A DNA stretch of 64,000 nucleotides, taken from contig NZ_CP036292.1 of assembly GCF_007751715.1 (NCBI RefSeq), positions 1,612,001-1,676,000 of the forward strand, given 5' to 3'. Under the pieces are notes generated by a model, which searched no databases, was not told the origin of the DNA, and worked only from the letters and a program-made list of their open reading frames with translations. The position numbers and the translations under genes were made by a program. This DNA is from Rosistilla oblonga (lineage in GTDB: Bacteria > Planctomycetota > Planctomycetia > Pirellulales > Pirellulaceae). Below, in pieces: positions 1-9,394 of the stretch (position 1 is its first letter; the number at the start of each line of letters is the position of its first letter).

Positions 1-564
1 GGGCAGACGGTCTGGGCGAATCCGATGTCGGTCTCCAAAGCGTTCGTCGATCGGACCTACCCCGATCTGGCCGGGCAACAAACTTCGCTCAGCCAGCAAT
101 TGCAAGCGGCGGCGGGACGCGAAACCTGGAAGTTGTTTGCTCCTTTTGTCGATCAATATCAGACGGAACTTGCGGTTCCCTGGATCTCGTTGGGAGCCAA
201 ACAGACGCGTGAGGGAAATCGATACGCTTTGGAGGGAGAATGGCAGCAGGCCGAAGCCTGTTGGCGGCAGGTGTTGGCGGAGCATCCGCGGCAGCTTGCG
301 GCACTGCACAATTTGGCGGTCGCCGCAGTCGCCCGACAGGACTATGCCGAAGCGAGACGTTTGGCGACCGAAGCCCTTTCCAAGCGAGATTCCCGGCTGT
401 TTCAAGAGACCTTGGTTTGGGTAGAAGCCCGCCAGCGGGAGTATCACCAGGCGTTTGGGCTGCCCGATCCGGTGGGAGGTTGGACCTACCAAGCATCCCG
501 GCCAGCAGCGGTTTCGCTTGGCAGCGACAGCCGCGGCAAATCGCAATTGTCGGCGACTGACTGA
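1..564 (+). CDS. TPR-like protein, 3' part of a gene cut by the window edge
   Basis: The reading frame is open from base 1 and ends at a TGA at 562-564, so this is the C-terminal 187 residues of a longer protein. An internal ATG at 25 exists but nothing marks it as the true start. Roughly residues 70-150 look like paired amphipathic helices of tetratricopeptide type, with the runs EGEWQQAEACWRQVL and ARQDYAEARRLATEAL. Such repeats usually mediate protein-protein contact. The tail is Ser/Ala-rich and low in complexity. No catalytic motif is visible and no function can be assigned. The next gene starts 90 bp downstream on the same strand. Confidence 0.6.
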   Translation, partial: GQTVWANPMSVSKAFVDRTYPDLAGQQTSLSQQLQAAAGRETWKLFAPFVDQYQTELAVPWISLGAKQTREGNRYALEGEWQQAEACWRQVLAEHPRQLAALHNLAVAAVARQDYAEARRLATEALSKRDSRLFQETLVWVEARQREYHQAFGLPDPVGGWTYQASRPAAVSLGSDSRGKSQLSATD

Positions 565-654
565 AACTCAGCAGCGGCGGTATAAAATGGAACGGTATCT
601 GCACCGCATTTGCCGCAACGCGATTCCTTTTGCTATCAGAAACTTCTCTTAAAT

Positions 655-1686
655 ATGACACAGCCTCTTTCATCCGTTCGCTGGCCCGCTGAGTGGGAAC
701 CGCAAGACGCACTCTGGCTCTCCTGGCCGCACAATCGCGAGACCTGGCCGGGGCTGTATGAACCGGTGCCGAAGGCCTTTACCAACCTGGCCCGGCAGAT
801 CGCATTGGCGACGCCGGTCCGCGTTTTGGCCGGATCGGCCGTGGCTGCCGAAGCGGATCAGGTGCTGCGAGGGATCTCCAATCTGGAACTCGTCGACGTC
901 GAGACCAACGATTGCTGGATCCGCGATTATGGACCGACCTTTGTCCACGCCGCCGACGGTTCGCTGGCTGGCGTCGATTGGCGATACAACAGCTGGGGCG
1001 GGAAGTATCCCCCTTGGGATCGCGACGCCGCAGCAGCTGAAAAAATCCTAAAGCAGATCGGCGTCAAACGGATTCCGTCGACGCTCTGTCTCGAAGGTGG
1101 AGCGATCGAAACCGATGGCGCCGGGCGGTTGCTGCTGACTCCCGATTGCGTCCTCACCGACACGCGGAACCCCGGCGGCGACAAGGCTCAGGTCGAAGCA
1201 GAGCTCTCCGAAAAGCTGGGCGTACGCGAATTCATCTGGCTCACCGGCGGTGGTCTGATCGGCGACGATACCGATGGCCATATCGACCAGTTAGCCCGGT
1301 TTGTCGATCCCGAAAACCTGGTGATCGCATCGTGTGAGCCGAGCGATCCGAACTACCCGGCTCTCGAAGCCAATTACCAGCAACTGGTGCGTTGGGCGGA
1401 CGAAGCCGACGGGAATTTCCAGATCCATCGGCTGCCGATCCCCGCGCCTCGCGACGTCGATGGACAGCGGGTGCCGGAATGTTATTGCAATTTTTTGATC
1501 AGCGGGCCGCAGGTGCTGGTGCCGACCTTTGCCGATCCCGAATCGGATCGGCGAGCGGTGGCGATCCTCCGCAACCTGATGCCCCAACATGACGTCGTGC
1601 CGTTGGATGCCTCATCGCTCAGCTGGGGGCTTGGAGCGTTTCATTGCATGAGCCAACAACAACCTCGCCCGCAGGTGCCGAACTAA
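655..1686 (+). CDS. aguA: Agmatine deiminase / peptidyl-arginine deiminase family
   Basis: This is a 343-residue member of the porphyromonas-type peptidyl-arginine deiminase family, which in bacteria usually converts agmatine to N-carbamoylputrescine and ammonia in the cytoplasm. The frame opens at 610, but the ATG at 655 starts the conserved N-terminus (SVRWPAEWEPQDALWLSWP). Family residues are visible: Asp in WIRDYGPT near residue 91, Glu in LEGG near 147, His in DDTDGHID near 209 and the nucleophilic Cys331 in FHCMSQQQP. The usual GGG before the catalytic His-Cys is replaced by GLGAF, a conservative change. No N-carbamoylputrescine amidase is adjacent, so the polyamine pathway is inferred from family only. 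Confidence 0.9.
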   Translation: MTQPLSSVRWPAEWEPQDALWLSWPHNRETWPGLYEPVPKAFTNLARQIALATPVRVLAGSAVAAEADQVLRGISNLELVDVETNDCWIRDYGPTFVHAADGSLAGVDWRYNSWGGKYPPWDRDAAAAEKILKQIGVKRIPSTLCLEGGAIETDGAGRLLLTPDCVLTDTRNPGGDKAQVEAELSEKLGVREFIWLTGGGLIGDDTDGHIDQLARFVDPENLVIASCEPSDPNYPALEANYQQLVRWADEADGNFQIHRLPIPAPRDVDGQRVPECYCNFLISGPQVLVPTFADPESDRRAVAILRNLMPQHDVVPLDASSLSWGLGAFHCMSQQQPRPQVPN

Positions 1687-1795
1687 AATTGAAGCGGAAC
1701 CGGCTCGCTTCGTCCTCCGCTGATAGAGGGGCGTCGCAACCGGATGATTCGTAAACTAAGCTTCCTTATACATCGTTGAACGATGCTCTGGGGGG

Positions 1796-4264
1796 GTGGA
1801 GACATACGCCGTGGTTCGCTGGCCAACATGTGCCGGTGTTTTTCCTCGTTTCCCAAAAAGTGAAACCTTGAATTTTTCATCACGCTCGGGATCGCAGAAA
1901 CGACTTCGTCACAACGCGCTGCGTCAGCCGCGGCGTTTGCGGGCTGAGCAGTTGGAGTGTCGCCGACTGTTGGCGGTCGCTGAAGGGACGCCCTACGAAT
2001 TCAGCACGAAGTTCGACGCTTCGGCGCTTGTCGGTTCGGTCAGTGGATCGGTCCAGTGGGGCGATGGTAGCACGTCGGCGGCAACGGTTTCATCGATCAA
2101 CACCAACGGTCCGCTGACCGCAGTGATTCGGTACGACTACGACACGCGAGGCTTCTTCACCACCGCGCGGCGAGCGTTGCTGCAATCCGCAGTCGATGCG
2201 ATGGTCGAACGTCTGAACGATTCGTTGGACGCGATCACTCCCAGTGCCAGCAACACTTGGACGGCGACATTCGCAAATCCGTCGGACCGCACCAAACAAG
2301 TATCGATCAAAAATCTCAACGTCAAAGCAAACGAGTTGATCATCTACGCCGGCGCTCAACCGCTGCCGGGCTCGCAATTGGGTGAAGGTTCGTATGGCGG
2401 CTACTCCGCGTCGGGAACGCAGAGTTTTCTCAACAGCGTCGCCACGCGTGGTCAGTCCGGGGCCGCGGGCACCAAACCAACCGACTTCGGTCCTTGGGGC
2501 GGTTCGATTACCTTCGATAGCGAGATCACCGATTGGTATTTCGGCAGTGACATCGACGGGATTCAGCCGGGCGAAGTCGATTTCGTTTCGGTGGCGATGC
2601 ATGAAGTCGCGCACATCTTAGGATTTGGGACATCGGCAAGTTGGAATCAGTTGGTCTCCGGTGGAGGCTTCGCCGGGGCCAAGTCGCGAGCTGCCTACGA
2701 CGGCAGTGGCAACGTGCCACTCAGCGGTGGACACTGGGCCGCGACAGTCACCGACGCTGGACAAGCGACACTGTTGGATCCCATTCTTTCACGCGGCGTG
2801 CGAACCTATCCGACGGCGCTCGATTGGGCCGGGTTGGATGATCTCGGTTGGACGTTGGCCAATCGTCAGGTCACCGTCAGCGGCAGCCACGTGTTTGCTG
2901 ACAACGCAACCTATGACGTCGATGTTGTGCTCAAGGGGAGCCGCATCGGTGAGCTCTCCAAATCGCTATCGGCTTCGGTGACCAACGTAAAGCCGACGTT
3001 GGAGGTCAGTGGAAATTTGACAGCAACCGTTGGCCAGTCGATCTCGATCATCGATATTGGGAAGATCAGCGATCCTGGGTTCCGCAACAACGCCAACAAG
3101 ACCGACGAAACATTTACTTACAGCATCGATTGGGGCGACAATTCGGGGGACGACAGCGGCGACGCGACGATCGACCGCGTGGGCAATTCCTCGCGGACCA
3201 CGTTGGCCTCTTTTAACGCCAGTCACATCTACACTTCCAGCGGTACGAAAACCGTACGTGTTACCGTCACCGATGACGATGGTGGCAACGCGACGCAAAA
3301 TTTTCAGATCGTCGTCGGCCTTCCCCCTGCCCTGTCGTTGGCGGTGAATCGGAAATCGATCAACGAAGACTCCGGGAGCGGCGCGGCGGAGTTGACTGTC
3401 TCGCGAGGGACCGCGTCGACTGCCGCGGCTCAAGTGATCTTGCTCTCGAGTTCGGACGTCTCCGAAGCGCAGGTGCCAACTTCGGTGACGATTCCCGCCG
3501 GTCAGTCGAGCATCGTCGTGGCGGTCAACGCGATCGACGACGCGTTGTTCGATGGCGATCAGGAAGTGCGGTTCACGGCTTCGGCAAGCGGGTTTGAACA
3601 GGAGAGCGTCGGCTTAATCGTCAAGGATGCCGAAGCGATCACCGCGTCGTTCAGCACGCCCGATATCGCCGAAGACGAACTGTCCGGCGGGCTGGCTCTG
3701 ACCGTGCGACGCTCGAACACCGATACGCAGTCGCCGGTAACCGTTAAGATCGCCGGCGACCCGAACGGGACCTTGGGGATGGGAGCGACAGTCACGATCC
3801 CGGCCGGCCAGCAACAGGTGGTGCTTCCGCTGACTGTCGAAGACGACACGCTTCAGCAGGGACCGCGGACCTTCGAAATGAACTTCTCCGCCACGGGATA
3901 TCTGAGCGGTTCGACGCAGCTGGTGATCCGAGACGATGAACCGGCGTATTACCAAAACCCCGACAACCCCTTGGATGTCACCGGCGATTCGTTTGTCACG
4001 CCGTTGGATGCGCTGCGGATTCTCAACAGTCTAAATCTCAACGGCGGTGCTCGTCGTCTCGACCCCGCGACCGAGCCGCTGGGGAGAAGCTTTTTGGATA
4101 CCAACGGCGATTATCAATTGACGCCGCTGGATGCCCTGATCGTGATCAACGGGATCGCGAGTCAGGCGGCTGCCGAGGCGGCGCCAGCCGCTGAAGAACG
4201 CGACGAAGCGGTCTGGGGCGTCGATGTCGATTGGCTATTGGATTTGGAATACCGCGATCGCTAA
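1796..4264 (+). CDS. Secreted metalloprotease-like protein with PKD, Calx-beta and dockerin-like repeats
   Basis: This is a large extracellular protein of up to 822 residues. The frame opens with GTG at 1796, and an in-frame TTG at 1868 is an alternative start. The N-terminal run RRLRAEQLECRRLLA (about residues 46-60) matches the LE.RRLL export motif of planctomycete surface proteins. Residues about 240-350 hold a zincin-like core with HEVAHILGFG (His269, Glu270, His273) and a downstream GGHW (His313) that could supply the third zinc ligand. A PKD-like domain follows (about 398-506), then two Calx-beta repeats (about 508-608 and 610-715). The C-terminus carries two Ca-binding dockerin-like loops, DVTGDSFVTPLDAL and DTNGDYQLTPLDAL. 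Substrate is unknown. Confidence 0.75.
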   Translation: METYAVVRWPTCAGVFPRFPKSETLNFSSRSGSQKRLRHNALRQPRRLRAEQLECRRLLAVAEGTPYEFSTKFDASALVGSVSGSVQWGDGSTSAATVSSINTNGPLTAVIRYDYDTRGFFTTARRALLQSAVDAMVERLNDSLDAITPSASNTWTATFANPSDRTKQVSIKNLNVKANELIIYAGAQPLPGSQLGEGSYGGYSASGTQSFLNSVATRGQSGAAGTKPTDFGPWGGSITFDSEITDWYFGSDIDGIQPGEVDFVSVAMHEVAHILGFGTSASWNQLVSGGGFAGAKSRAAYDGSGNVPLSGGHWAATVTDAGQATLLDPILSRGVRTYPTALDWAGLDDLGWTLANRQVTVSGSHVFADNATYDVDVVLKGSRIGELSKSLSASVTNVKPTLEVSGNLTATVGQSISIIDIGKISDPGFRNNANKTDETFTYSIDWGDNSGDDSGDATIDRVGNSSRTTLASFNASHIYTSSGTKTVRVTVTDDDGGNATQNFQIVVGLPPALSLAVNRKSINEDSGSGAAELTVSRGTASTAAAQVILLSSSDVSEAQVPTSVTIPAGQSSIVVAVNAIDDALFDGDQEVRFTASASGFEQESVGLIVKDAEAITASFSTPDIAEDELSGGLALTVRRSNTDTQSPVTVKIAGDPNGTLGMGATVTIPAGQQQVVLPLTVEDDTLQQGPRTFEMNFSATGYLSGSTQLVIRDDEPAYYQNPDNPLDVTGDSFVTPLDALRILNSLNLNGGARRLDPATEPLGRSFLDTNGDYQLTPLDALIVINGIASQAAAEAAPAAEERDEAVWGVDVDWLLDLEYRDR

Positions 4265-4364
4265 AGCTCTCCCATTGCACCGTTCCTAAATCGGCAATCC
4301 AGGGTTAGCATATACCGGCCGGGGCTTTCGAGGGACTTTTATCCATATCCAATTGCCAGACGCT

Positions 4365-5117
4365 ATGAACGACGATCCAACGGAGTCTGAATCGAAGACG
4401 CGCGAGCGACCTGAAGAGGCGAGTTTGCGGCGGCGGTACGAGGAACTAGCCGAATTGGCTGGTTCGTTGGCCCACGAGATCAAGAATCCGTTGAGCGTGA
4501 TCCATATGAATTCGGAACTGCTCAGCGAAGAGATCGCGGAGTCCGATTCGCCGATCCGCCGTCGAGCGCTCGACAAGGTTGAGATCATCCGCCAGCAGTG
4601 CCAGCGGATGGAGAACCTGTTGCGAGATTTCCTCCGCTTCGCCCGCTTGCAGTCGGTCGAACTGACCCCAGGCAGTCTGAACGACCAGATCGATCGCGTG
4701 CTTCGCGCCTACCAGGCCCAAGCCGATCAATCGGGCGTCGAGATCCTCCGCTATCTGGACAACGATGCCCCCAGCGTGATGATCAACAGCGACGCGTTGC
4801 AGGCGGCGCTGATGAACCTGGTGAAAAACGGGCTCGAAGCGATGGAGGATGGCGGCCAGTTATTGGCTCGCACCTACACGACCAAAAAGACGGTGGCGAT
4901 CGATCTGATCGACACCGGTTGCGGGATGGATGACAACACGATCCTGCACATGTTTGAACCGTTCTACAGTTCCAAAAATGGCGGCTCGGGGCTGGGCCTG
5001 CCGACCGCCAAGAAGATCATCGAAGCCCACGGCGGGCGGATCTCGTTGCAGAGTGAAGTCGGCCGCGGGACGAAGTTCACGATCGAGTTTCCGATGCCGC
5101 CGCGGTTGCTGCAATAA
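4365..5117 (+). CDS. Soluble sensor histidine kinase
   Basis: This is a 250-residue two-component kinase core of HisKA plus HATPase_c. The phosphoacceptor is His37 in GSLAHEIKNPLS. The ATP-binding lid shows the N box NLVKNGLEA (about 151-159), the G1 box DTGCGMD (183-189) and the G2 box GSGLGLP (207-213). Only about 30 residues precede HisKA and no transmembrane helix is present, so the protein is cytosolic and probably senses through a partner, as NtrB-like kinases do. The ATG at 4365 was chosen over the in-frame TTG at 4353. No response regulator gene lies next to it, so its partner is elsewhere. It converges on the NHL-repeat gene with a 15 bp gap. Confidence 0.88.
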   Translation: MNDDPTESESKTRERPEEASLRRRYEELAELAGSLAHEIKNPLSVIHMNSELLSEEIAESDSPIRRRALDKVEIIRQQCQRMENLLRDFLRFARLQSVELTPGSLNDQIDRVLRAYQAQADQSGVEILRYLDNDAPSVMINSDALQAALMNLVKNGLEAMEDGGQLLARTYTTKKTVAIDLIDTGCGMDDNTILHMFEPFYSSKNGGSGLGLPTAKKIIEAHGGRISLQSEVGRGTKFTIEFPMPPRLLQ

Positions 5118-5132
5118 CAACGTCGTCGGCGT

Positions 5133-6227
5133 CTACTCTTCAAACGCTCGCACGCGGTGGTTGATCGTGTCACCGATATAGACGACTCCCGCCGCATCGA
5201 CGCAGATTCCATGAGGCCGGTCCAGTTGAGCTTCGGTCGCTGCCGCGCCGTCCCCTGCTCCGCCGCGGTGCTTTGGCCCTTTGCCCGCGATCGTGGTGAT
5301 CACGTTCTTCTTCAGATCGATCTTGCGGATCGTTTGGTTTTCGGTGTCGACCACGACGACGTTCCCATCGGGATCGACAGCGACGCCCTTGGGCCCGTTG
5401 AAGGTCGCTTGCAGCGGATCGCCGCCGTCGCCGCTGAAGCCCGATTTTCCGGTCCCCGCGACGTGCGAGAGCTTCTGCGTCGGCAGATCCAACCGCCACA
5501 CGCTGTGCCCTTCACGCAGCGCGATCCACAATGTATCGCCGTCGATAAACAGAGCTCGCGGCCCAACCATCGAACTGTTTGCGTCGGCCTTGCCCGCCTT
5601 GGGCAACTGTTTTTTGCCGTTGCCGATGAAGGTGTCGACGACGCCCGATTCCAGGTCGATGCGACGAATCCGGTGGTTGCCGATATCGGCCACGTACAAG
5701 CCGCCACGGTGATCCAACGCGATGCTGTGCGGACGCGAGAACATCGCCTCGGTCGCCGGACCGCCATCGCCTGAAAAACCTTGCTTCCCCGTTCCCGCGA
5801 TCGTTTCGATCTTGCCCGTCTTGGCGTCGACGCGGCGGATCACGTGATTCATCATCTCGACGAAATACATGTTGCCGTCGCGGTCGAAGCGAACTTCGTA
5901 CGGTTCGTTTAAATTGGCGTCGGTCGCCAGTCCGCCATCGCCGCTGTAGCCTTTGTCGCCGGTCCCGGCGACGGTGGTCAGTTGCCCCGTTTTGCGATCC
6001 AGTCGCAGCACGCGGTGGTTGCGAACCTCGGTGATGTAGAGTGCATCGTCGGGACCAATTTCGACGCCGAAGGGATCGCCGACGTTCACCTGCGTGGCGA
6101 CGCCAGAGTTTCCGTTGTTCGAAGGATCACCGGTTCCCGCGACGGTTTGAATGTCGCCACCGCGAGCGGTTGCGGAAGTCAAACAAACGGCGATTGCCAA
6201 ACACGTGCACCAACGGAATCGTTTCAT
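5133..6227 (-). CDS. Exported NHL-repeat beta-propeller protein
   Basis: This 364-residue protein begins with a clear signal peptide (MKRFRWCTCLAIAVCLTSATARG). The rest is a run of NHL repeats of the form VAGTGxxGxSGDGGxATxAxLxxPxxVxxDxxGNxYVxDxxNHxIRRID, seen about six times. It should fold as a secreted or periplasmic six-bladed beta-propeller used for binding; no catalytic residues are evident. Planctomycetes carry many such proteins and most have no known ligand. It is a single-gene unit, 78 bp downstream of smpB on the same strand, so co-transcription with smpB is possible but not shown. Confidence 0.85.
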   Translation of the reverse strand: MKRFRWCTCLAIAVCLTSATARGGDIQTVAGTGDPSNNGNSGVATQVNVGDPFGVEIGPDDALYITEVRNHRVLRLDRKTGQLTTVAGTGDKGYSGDGGLATDANLNEPYEVRFDRDGNMYFVEMMNHVIRRVDAKTGKIETIAGTGKQGFSGDGGPATEAMFSRPHSIALDHRGGLYVADIGNHRIRRIDLESGVVDTFIGNGKKQLPKAGKADANSSMVGPRALFIDGDTLWIALREGHSVWRLDLPTQKLSHVAGTGKSGFSGDGGDPLQATFNGPKGVAVDPDGNVVVVDTENQTIRKIDLKKNVITTIAGKGPKHRGGAGDGAAATEAQLDRPHGICVDAAGVVYIGDTINHRVRAFEE

Positions 6228-6305
6228 GGAGGGGCCTGCTGCAAATTCAAGGGTTCGTGGTTTTGGGAGTCCACCGTCCCCATTGGGGGCACGGCGGCGT
6301 ATCGC

Positions 6306-6809
6306 CTATCGTCGTCGCATCGCGCGAGCAAGTCCACGGTCGGTATCGCGTTTTTTCAACGTCTCGCGTTTGTCGTGCAGCTTCTTGCCGCGGACCAGAC
6401 CGATCACGCATTTCGCGATCCCGCGTTCGTTGAAGTAGACGCGCAGCGGGACGATCGTGACGCCCCGTTCCTTCGCCTTGCCGCTCACTTTGTCCAATTC
6501 GCGGCTGTGAACCAGCAGCTTTCGCGGCCGCCGCGGGGCGTGGTTCCACAAGCCGGCGTTGGAGTAGTGCCCGATGTCGGCCCCTATCAACCAGAGTTCG
6601 CCCCCTTGGATCCGGCCATACGCTTCGTCGAGCGAGAGTTTTCCGTCGCGCATCGATTTCACTTCGCTACCGACCAGCACCATCCCGCACTCGAGCGTTT
6701 CGAAGATCTCGTACTGATGTTTCGCCTTCCGGTTCTCGGCGACGTTTTTAGGGGGCGGCGGCTTCTTGCCCGATTTCGCCTTCGATTTCTGCTGTTTTTT
6801 CTTCGCCAC
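6306..6809 (-). CDS. smpB: SsrA-binding protein SmpB
   Basis: This 167-residue protein is SmpB, which binds tmRNA and delivers it to stalled ribosomes for trans-translation. The conserved core is intact: ENRKAKHQYEIFETLECGMVL, GSEVKSMRDGKLSL, the AYGRI segment and the basic C-terminal tail GLVRGKKLHDKRETLKKRD that enters the mRNA channel. A Lys/Pro-rich N-terminal extension of about 20 residues precedes the family core. No tmRNA gene was recognised nearby. It lies 93 bp downstream of fhcC on the same strand, which is probably incidental. Confidence 0.97.
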   Translation of the reverse strand: MAKKKQQKSKAKSGKKPPPPKNVAENRKAKHQYEIFETLECGMVLVGSEVKSMRDGKLSLDEAYGRIQGGELWLIGADIGHYSNAGLWNHAPRRPRKLLVHSRELDKVSGKAKERGVTIVPLRVYFNERGIAKCVIGLVRGKKLHDKRETLKKRDTDRGLARAMRRR

Positions 6810-6902
6810 GTGCTCTACCTGTTGAATGTTGCAATGCGAATTCTACAACACAAACAGACCGCCGGCGAAGGGGAGGCCGTTTGTCGGCGGGCTTGGCGGC
6901 GA

Positions 6903-7724
6903 TCAGACGCTTGCGTCGCGTGGCTGCCAAACCAAAATCTCTCCCTTGCCGCGAACCGATCCGTCGCCACAGTACCTCGCGTACCCGCCCTCTTCGCTGC
7001 GATAGGGGATCTCGATCCCAAAGCCTTGCAGGTGTCGGGCGTACAGATTTAAGAACGTCGGATTGTAATCGGTCGAATAGCGATGGGTTGCCAGCGTCGC
7101 CACCGGTTGCAGCGACACGATCGTTCCTCGCCGCATCCAAGCTCCGCATCGCGCCGCAGCTCCACCTCGCAATACGATCGTCCCTCCTTTCATCTGCAGT
7201 CCGGCAAGCTCTCCCGCCTGACCACCGACGACGATCAAACCGCGTCGCATCCGCAGACCGATCTCCGATCCAACGGTTCCGTCGACGAGGATCGTTCCGT
7301 TTTTCATCCCGGTCAGGCTCCCCACGTAAGCGCCGCCGACACGATCTCCCGCATTGCCACCGATGTGAATCTCACCGCCAACCATCTCTGCACCGGCCCA
7401 GTCGCCAGCGTCTCCGTCGACGGTGATCTTGCCGCCGGACATCGACGCTCCCAAGTGCATGCCAACGTCGCCGCGGATCGCGAGCGTGCCGCGAGTCATC
7501 CGGCTGCCGATCTGCTGGACCTTGCGGAGGTCCCCTTCGATCTGCAGTTCGTCCGCTCCCTCGCCTTGCACTTCGAAGAACTCATCGACGCGGCAACGTC
7601 GGCGTCCGTGGATGATCTCAATCGCGCAGATCGCATCGTGCGACAGCCCGCTCAGCCCGTCGGGCGACAGGCGTTCGGCTTGCAGCGGCACCTTCGGCTG
7701 GCGTTTCAGTATTAAACGGATCAT
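6903..7724 (-). CDS. fhcC: Formyltransferase/hydrolase complex subunit C (formylmethanofuran dehydrogenase C-like)
   Basis: This 273-residue protein matches subunit C of the Fhc complex, which in bacteria using tetrahydromethanopterin takes part in formyl transfer and release of formate. The central region is a right-handed beta-helix of GltB/FwdC type, with repeated G.(I/V)xxxGxxGxxxGxxMxGG units from about residue 60 to 200. The frame extends upstream to 7808, but the ATG at 7724 is preferred: it overlaps the fhcA stop (7721-7723) by 4 bp and starts directly at the conserved MIRLILKRQPKVPL. The overlap implies translational coupling with fhcA. The last 70 residues (HRYSTDYNPTFLNLYARHL) are also typical of FhcC. 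Confidence 0.9.
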   Translation of the reverse strand: MIRLILKRQPKVPLQAERLSPDGLSGLSHDAICAIEIIHGRRRCRVDEFFEVQGEGADELQIEGDLRKVQQIGSRMTRGTLAIRGDVGMHLGASMSGGKITVDGDAGDWAGAEMVGGEIHIGGNAGDRVGGAYVGSLTGMKNGTILVDGTVGSEIGLRMRRGLIVVGGQAGELAGLQMKGGTIVLRGGAAARCGAWMRRGTIVSLQPVATLATHRYSTDYNPTFLNLYARHLQGFGIEIPYRSEEGGYARYCGDGSVRGKGEILVWQPRDASV

Positions 7725-9355
7725 GGATTTGTGTCGCAGTCGTGCACTTCGGGCTGTTCGATTCCGCTGATGTCGACGGGATAGTTTTCGAACGCCAGCG
7801 AATAACAATCCTCAAACCGCGGTCGCAGGAAGGCGTCGGTGTCGGGATTGTATTGCGGTTTGGCGATGAACTGTTGCCCTTCGGGCGTCTCGCGGATATC
7901 GCCATCGTCGATCACGATCTCTCCCGCTTTGATCACGTACCGCGGGTGGCCAAACATCCGGGCGATATCTTTGTCGGCGCGATAGATCACCAGGTCGGCA
8001 TCTTTGCCGATCCCAAGGTTCCCCTTCTGGGCGAGCCCCAAAGCGCGGGCGGGTCCGGCGGATGTGATCGTTGCAATTTCGTAAAGCGTGTACTCACGCG
8101 TCAGTTCGGGCAGCGTGATTCGACTCTTGATCTGCGGCGGGAGGATCTTCATGCAGTCGTTGCGGAAGTCGGCCGACATCAACAACTGAATGATCTCCGG
8201 ATACCGCCAAAAGCAGGCTCCGTTGGGATGATCGGTCGTCAGGAAAACTCGCCACGGATCGTTGATCAACAGCAACAGTTCCAATCCGACTGCCCACTGC
8301 ACGGCGTTCACCAAATTCGATGGCTTGTAGGTGTAGGGGACGATCCCGCAGCCGGTTTCGTTTTCGACATCCAGATTGCCCCACTTCCGCCCCGTCAATT
8401 GGTACAGCATGTGTTGCCAAGGCCCATCGGCGGTGATCGTGACCGCGTCGCCAAACAGCACCGCTCCGGCGTCGGTTGTCATGTGAGGATGAGCGTTGAA
8501 GTAGTCGGCCATCTGCGCCGATTCGCTGCGGATCGTATCCCAGTCGTCGCCGCCGTAAGCGTGATACTGAAGGTGAGCGATGTGAGCGCGATGCCCTTCC
8601 AGATGCTTCATCGTTTCGATCGTCGTCGAAATGCTCCCCGGTGCGCCCAGGTTGTTGCAGTGCAGGTGCATCGGATGGGGCAGCTGGAGATCGTCGACGA
8701 TCCGAGCCAGGTTTTTCACGATGTCGCCCGGCGTCAGCTTGTGATACCCAGCGATCGGGCTGGTCAATTGCTTCGCGTCCTCGCCCCACTTCCACGCCGC
8801 CACGCCGCCGGGGCTGACCGCTTTGACGCCGTACGCTTTGGCAGCCCAGACATACCAGGCGACGACATCTTTCGCCTTTTCGTATTCTCCCGCCTGGATC
8901 AGATCCATCATGATCTCGTTGTTGGCCATCAACACCAGGCAGCTCTTGTCGACGATTGGGATCTCGCCAAGCTCTTCGTGCGTGTGGCGTGCCGACAGCA
9001 CCGGCACCGCCGCTTCGTTGACCGTCGTCCAGCCCATCCCGGCGTACAGATAACCTGTCGCAAACGTGCTGGGCGTCATCCCGCCAATGCCCGACCGACG
9101 GGATTGGTTTCGGATGAAGGTCTGCGTGCGGCGATGGTCCTCGGGCGTCATCGCTCGAGCAAAATTCATCGCGCCGCCGGCGACATGCGTATGCACGTCG
9201 ACGCCGCCGGGAAAGATGATCAAGCCGGTCGCATCGATCTCGCGAGCTCCGACGGCCGACTCCGCGATCCGCCCGTCGACGATGCAGATGTCGCGGACTT
9301 CGCCGTTGATCTGGTTGGCGGGATCATAAACGGTCCCCCCCGTGATGCGAAGCAT
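7721..9355 (-). CDS. fhcA: Formyltransferase/hydrolase complex subunit A (formylmethanofuran dehydrogenase A-like amidohydrolase)
   Basis: This 544-residue amidohydrolase-superfamily protein is subunit A of the Fhc complex, the subunit that hydrolyses the formyl-cofactor to formate. The metal-binding signature DVHTHVAGG is at about residues 53-61 (His55, His57). Downstream ligand regions MHLHCNNLG, ITADGPWQHM and LTTDHPNGACFWRYP are present, as is the Lys-containing AAWKWGED region. Length and architecture match FwdA/FhcA, not a dihydropyrimidinase. The gene sits between mch (114 bp upstream, same strand) and fhcC (4 bp overlap). A 12-bp perfect hairpin lies in the mch-fhcA gap. A 542-residue antisense frame covers this gene and is a shadow. 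Confidence 0.94.
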   Translation of the reverse strand: MLRITGGTVYDPANQINGEVRDICIVDGRIAESAVGAREIDATGLIIFPGGVDVHTHVAGGAMNFARAMTPEDHRRTQTFIRNQSRRSGIGGMTPSTFATGYLYAGMGWTTVNEAAVPVLSARHTHEELGEIPIVDKSCLVLMANNEIMMDLIQAGEYEKAKDVVAWYVWAAKAYGVKAVSPGGVAAWKWGEDAKQLTSPIAGYHKLTPGDIVKNLARIVDDLQLPHPMHLHCNNLGAPGSISTTIETMKHLEGHRAHIAHLQYHAYGGDDWDTIRSESAQMADYFNAHPHMTTDAGAVLFGDAVTITADGPWQHMLYQLTGRKWGNLDVENETGCGIVPYTYKPSNLVNAVQWAVGLELLLLINDPWRVFLTTDHPNGACFWRYPEIIQLLMSADFRNDCMKILPPQIKSRITLPELTREYTLYEIATITSAGPARALGLAQKGNLGIGKDADLVIYRADKDIARMFGHPRYVIKAGEIVIDDGDIRETPEGQQFIAKPQYNPDTDAFLRPRFEDCYSLAFENYPVDISGIEQPEVHDCDTNP

Positions 9356-9394
9356 GATGCGGTTGCCTGAAGTGGTCGAGTGTCGAGTGAACGT

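Noticed and set aside
5982-7052. 356-residue plus-strand ORF over the NHL and smpB genes
   Set aside because: It covers the ends of two clear minus-strand genes in the wrong frame.
7742-9370. 542-residue plus-strand ORF opposite fhcA
   Set aside because: It is a shadow: the minus strand carries a full FhcA with all family motifs, and the antisense product has no recognised domain.
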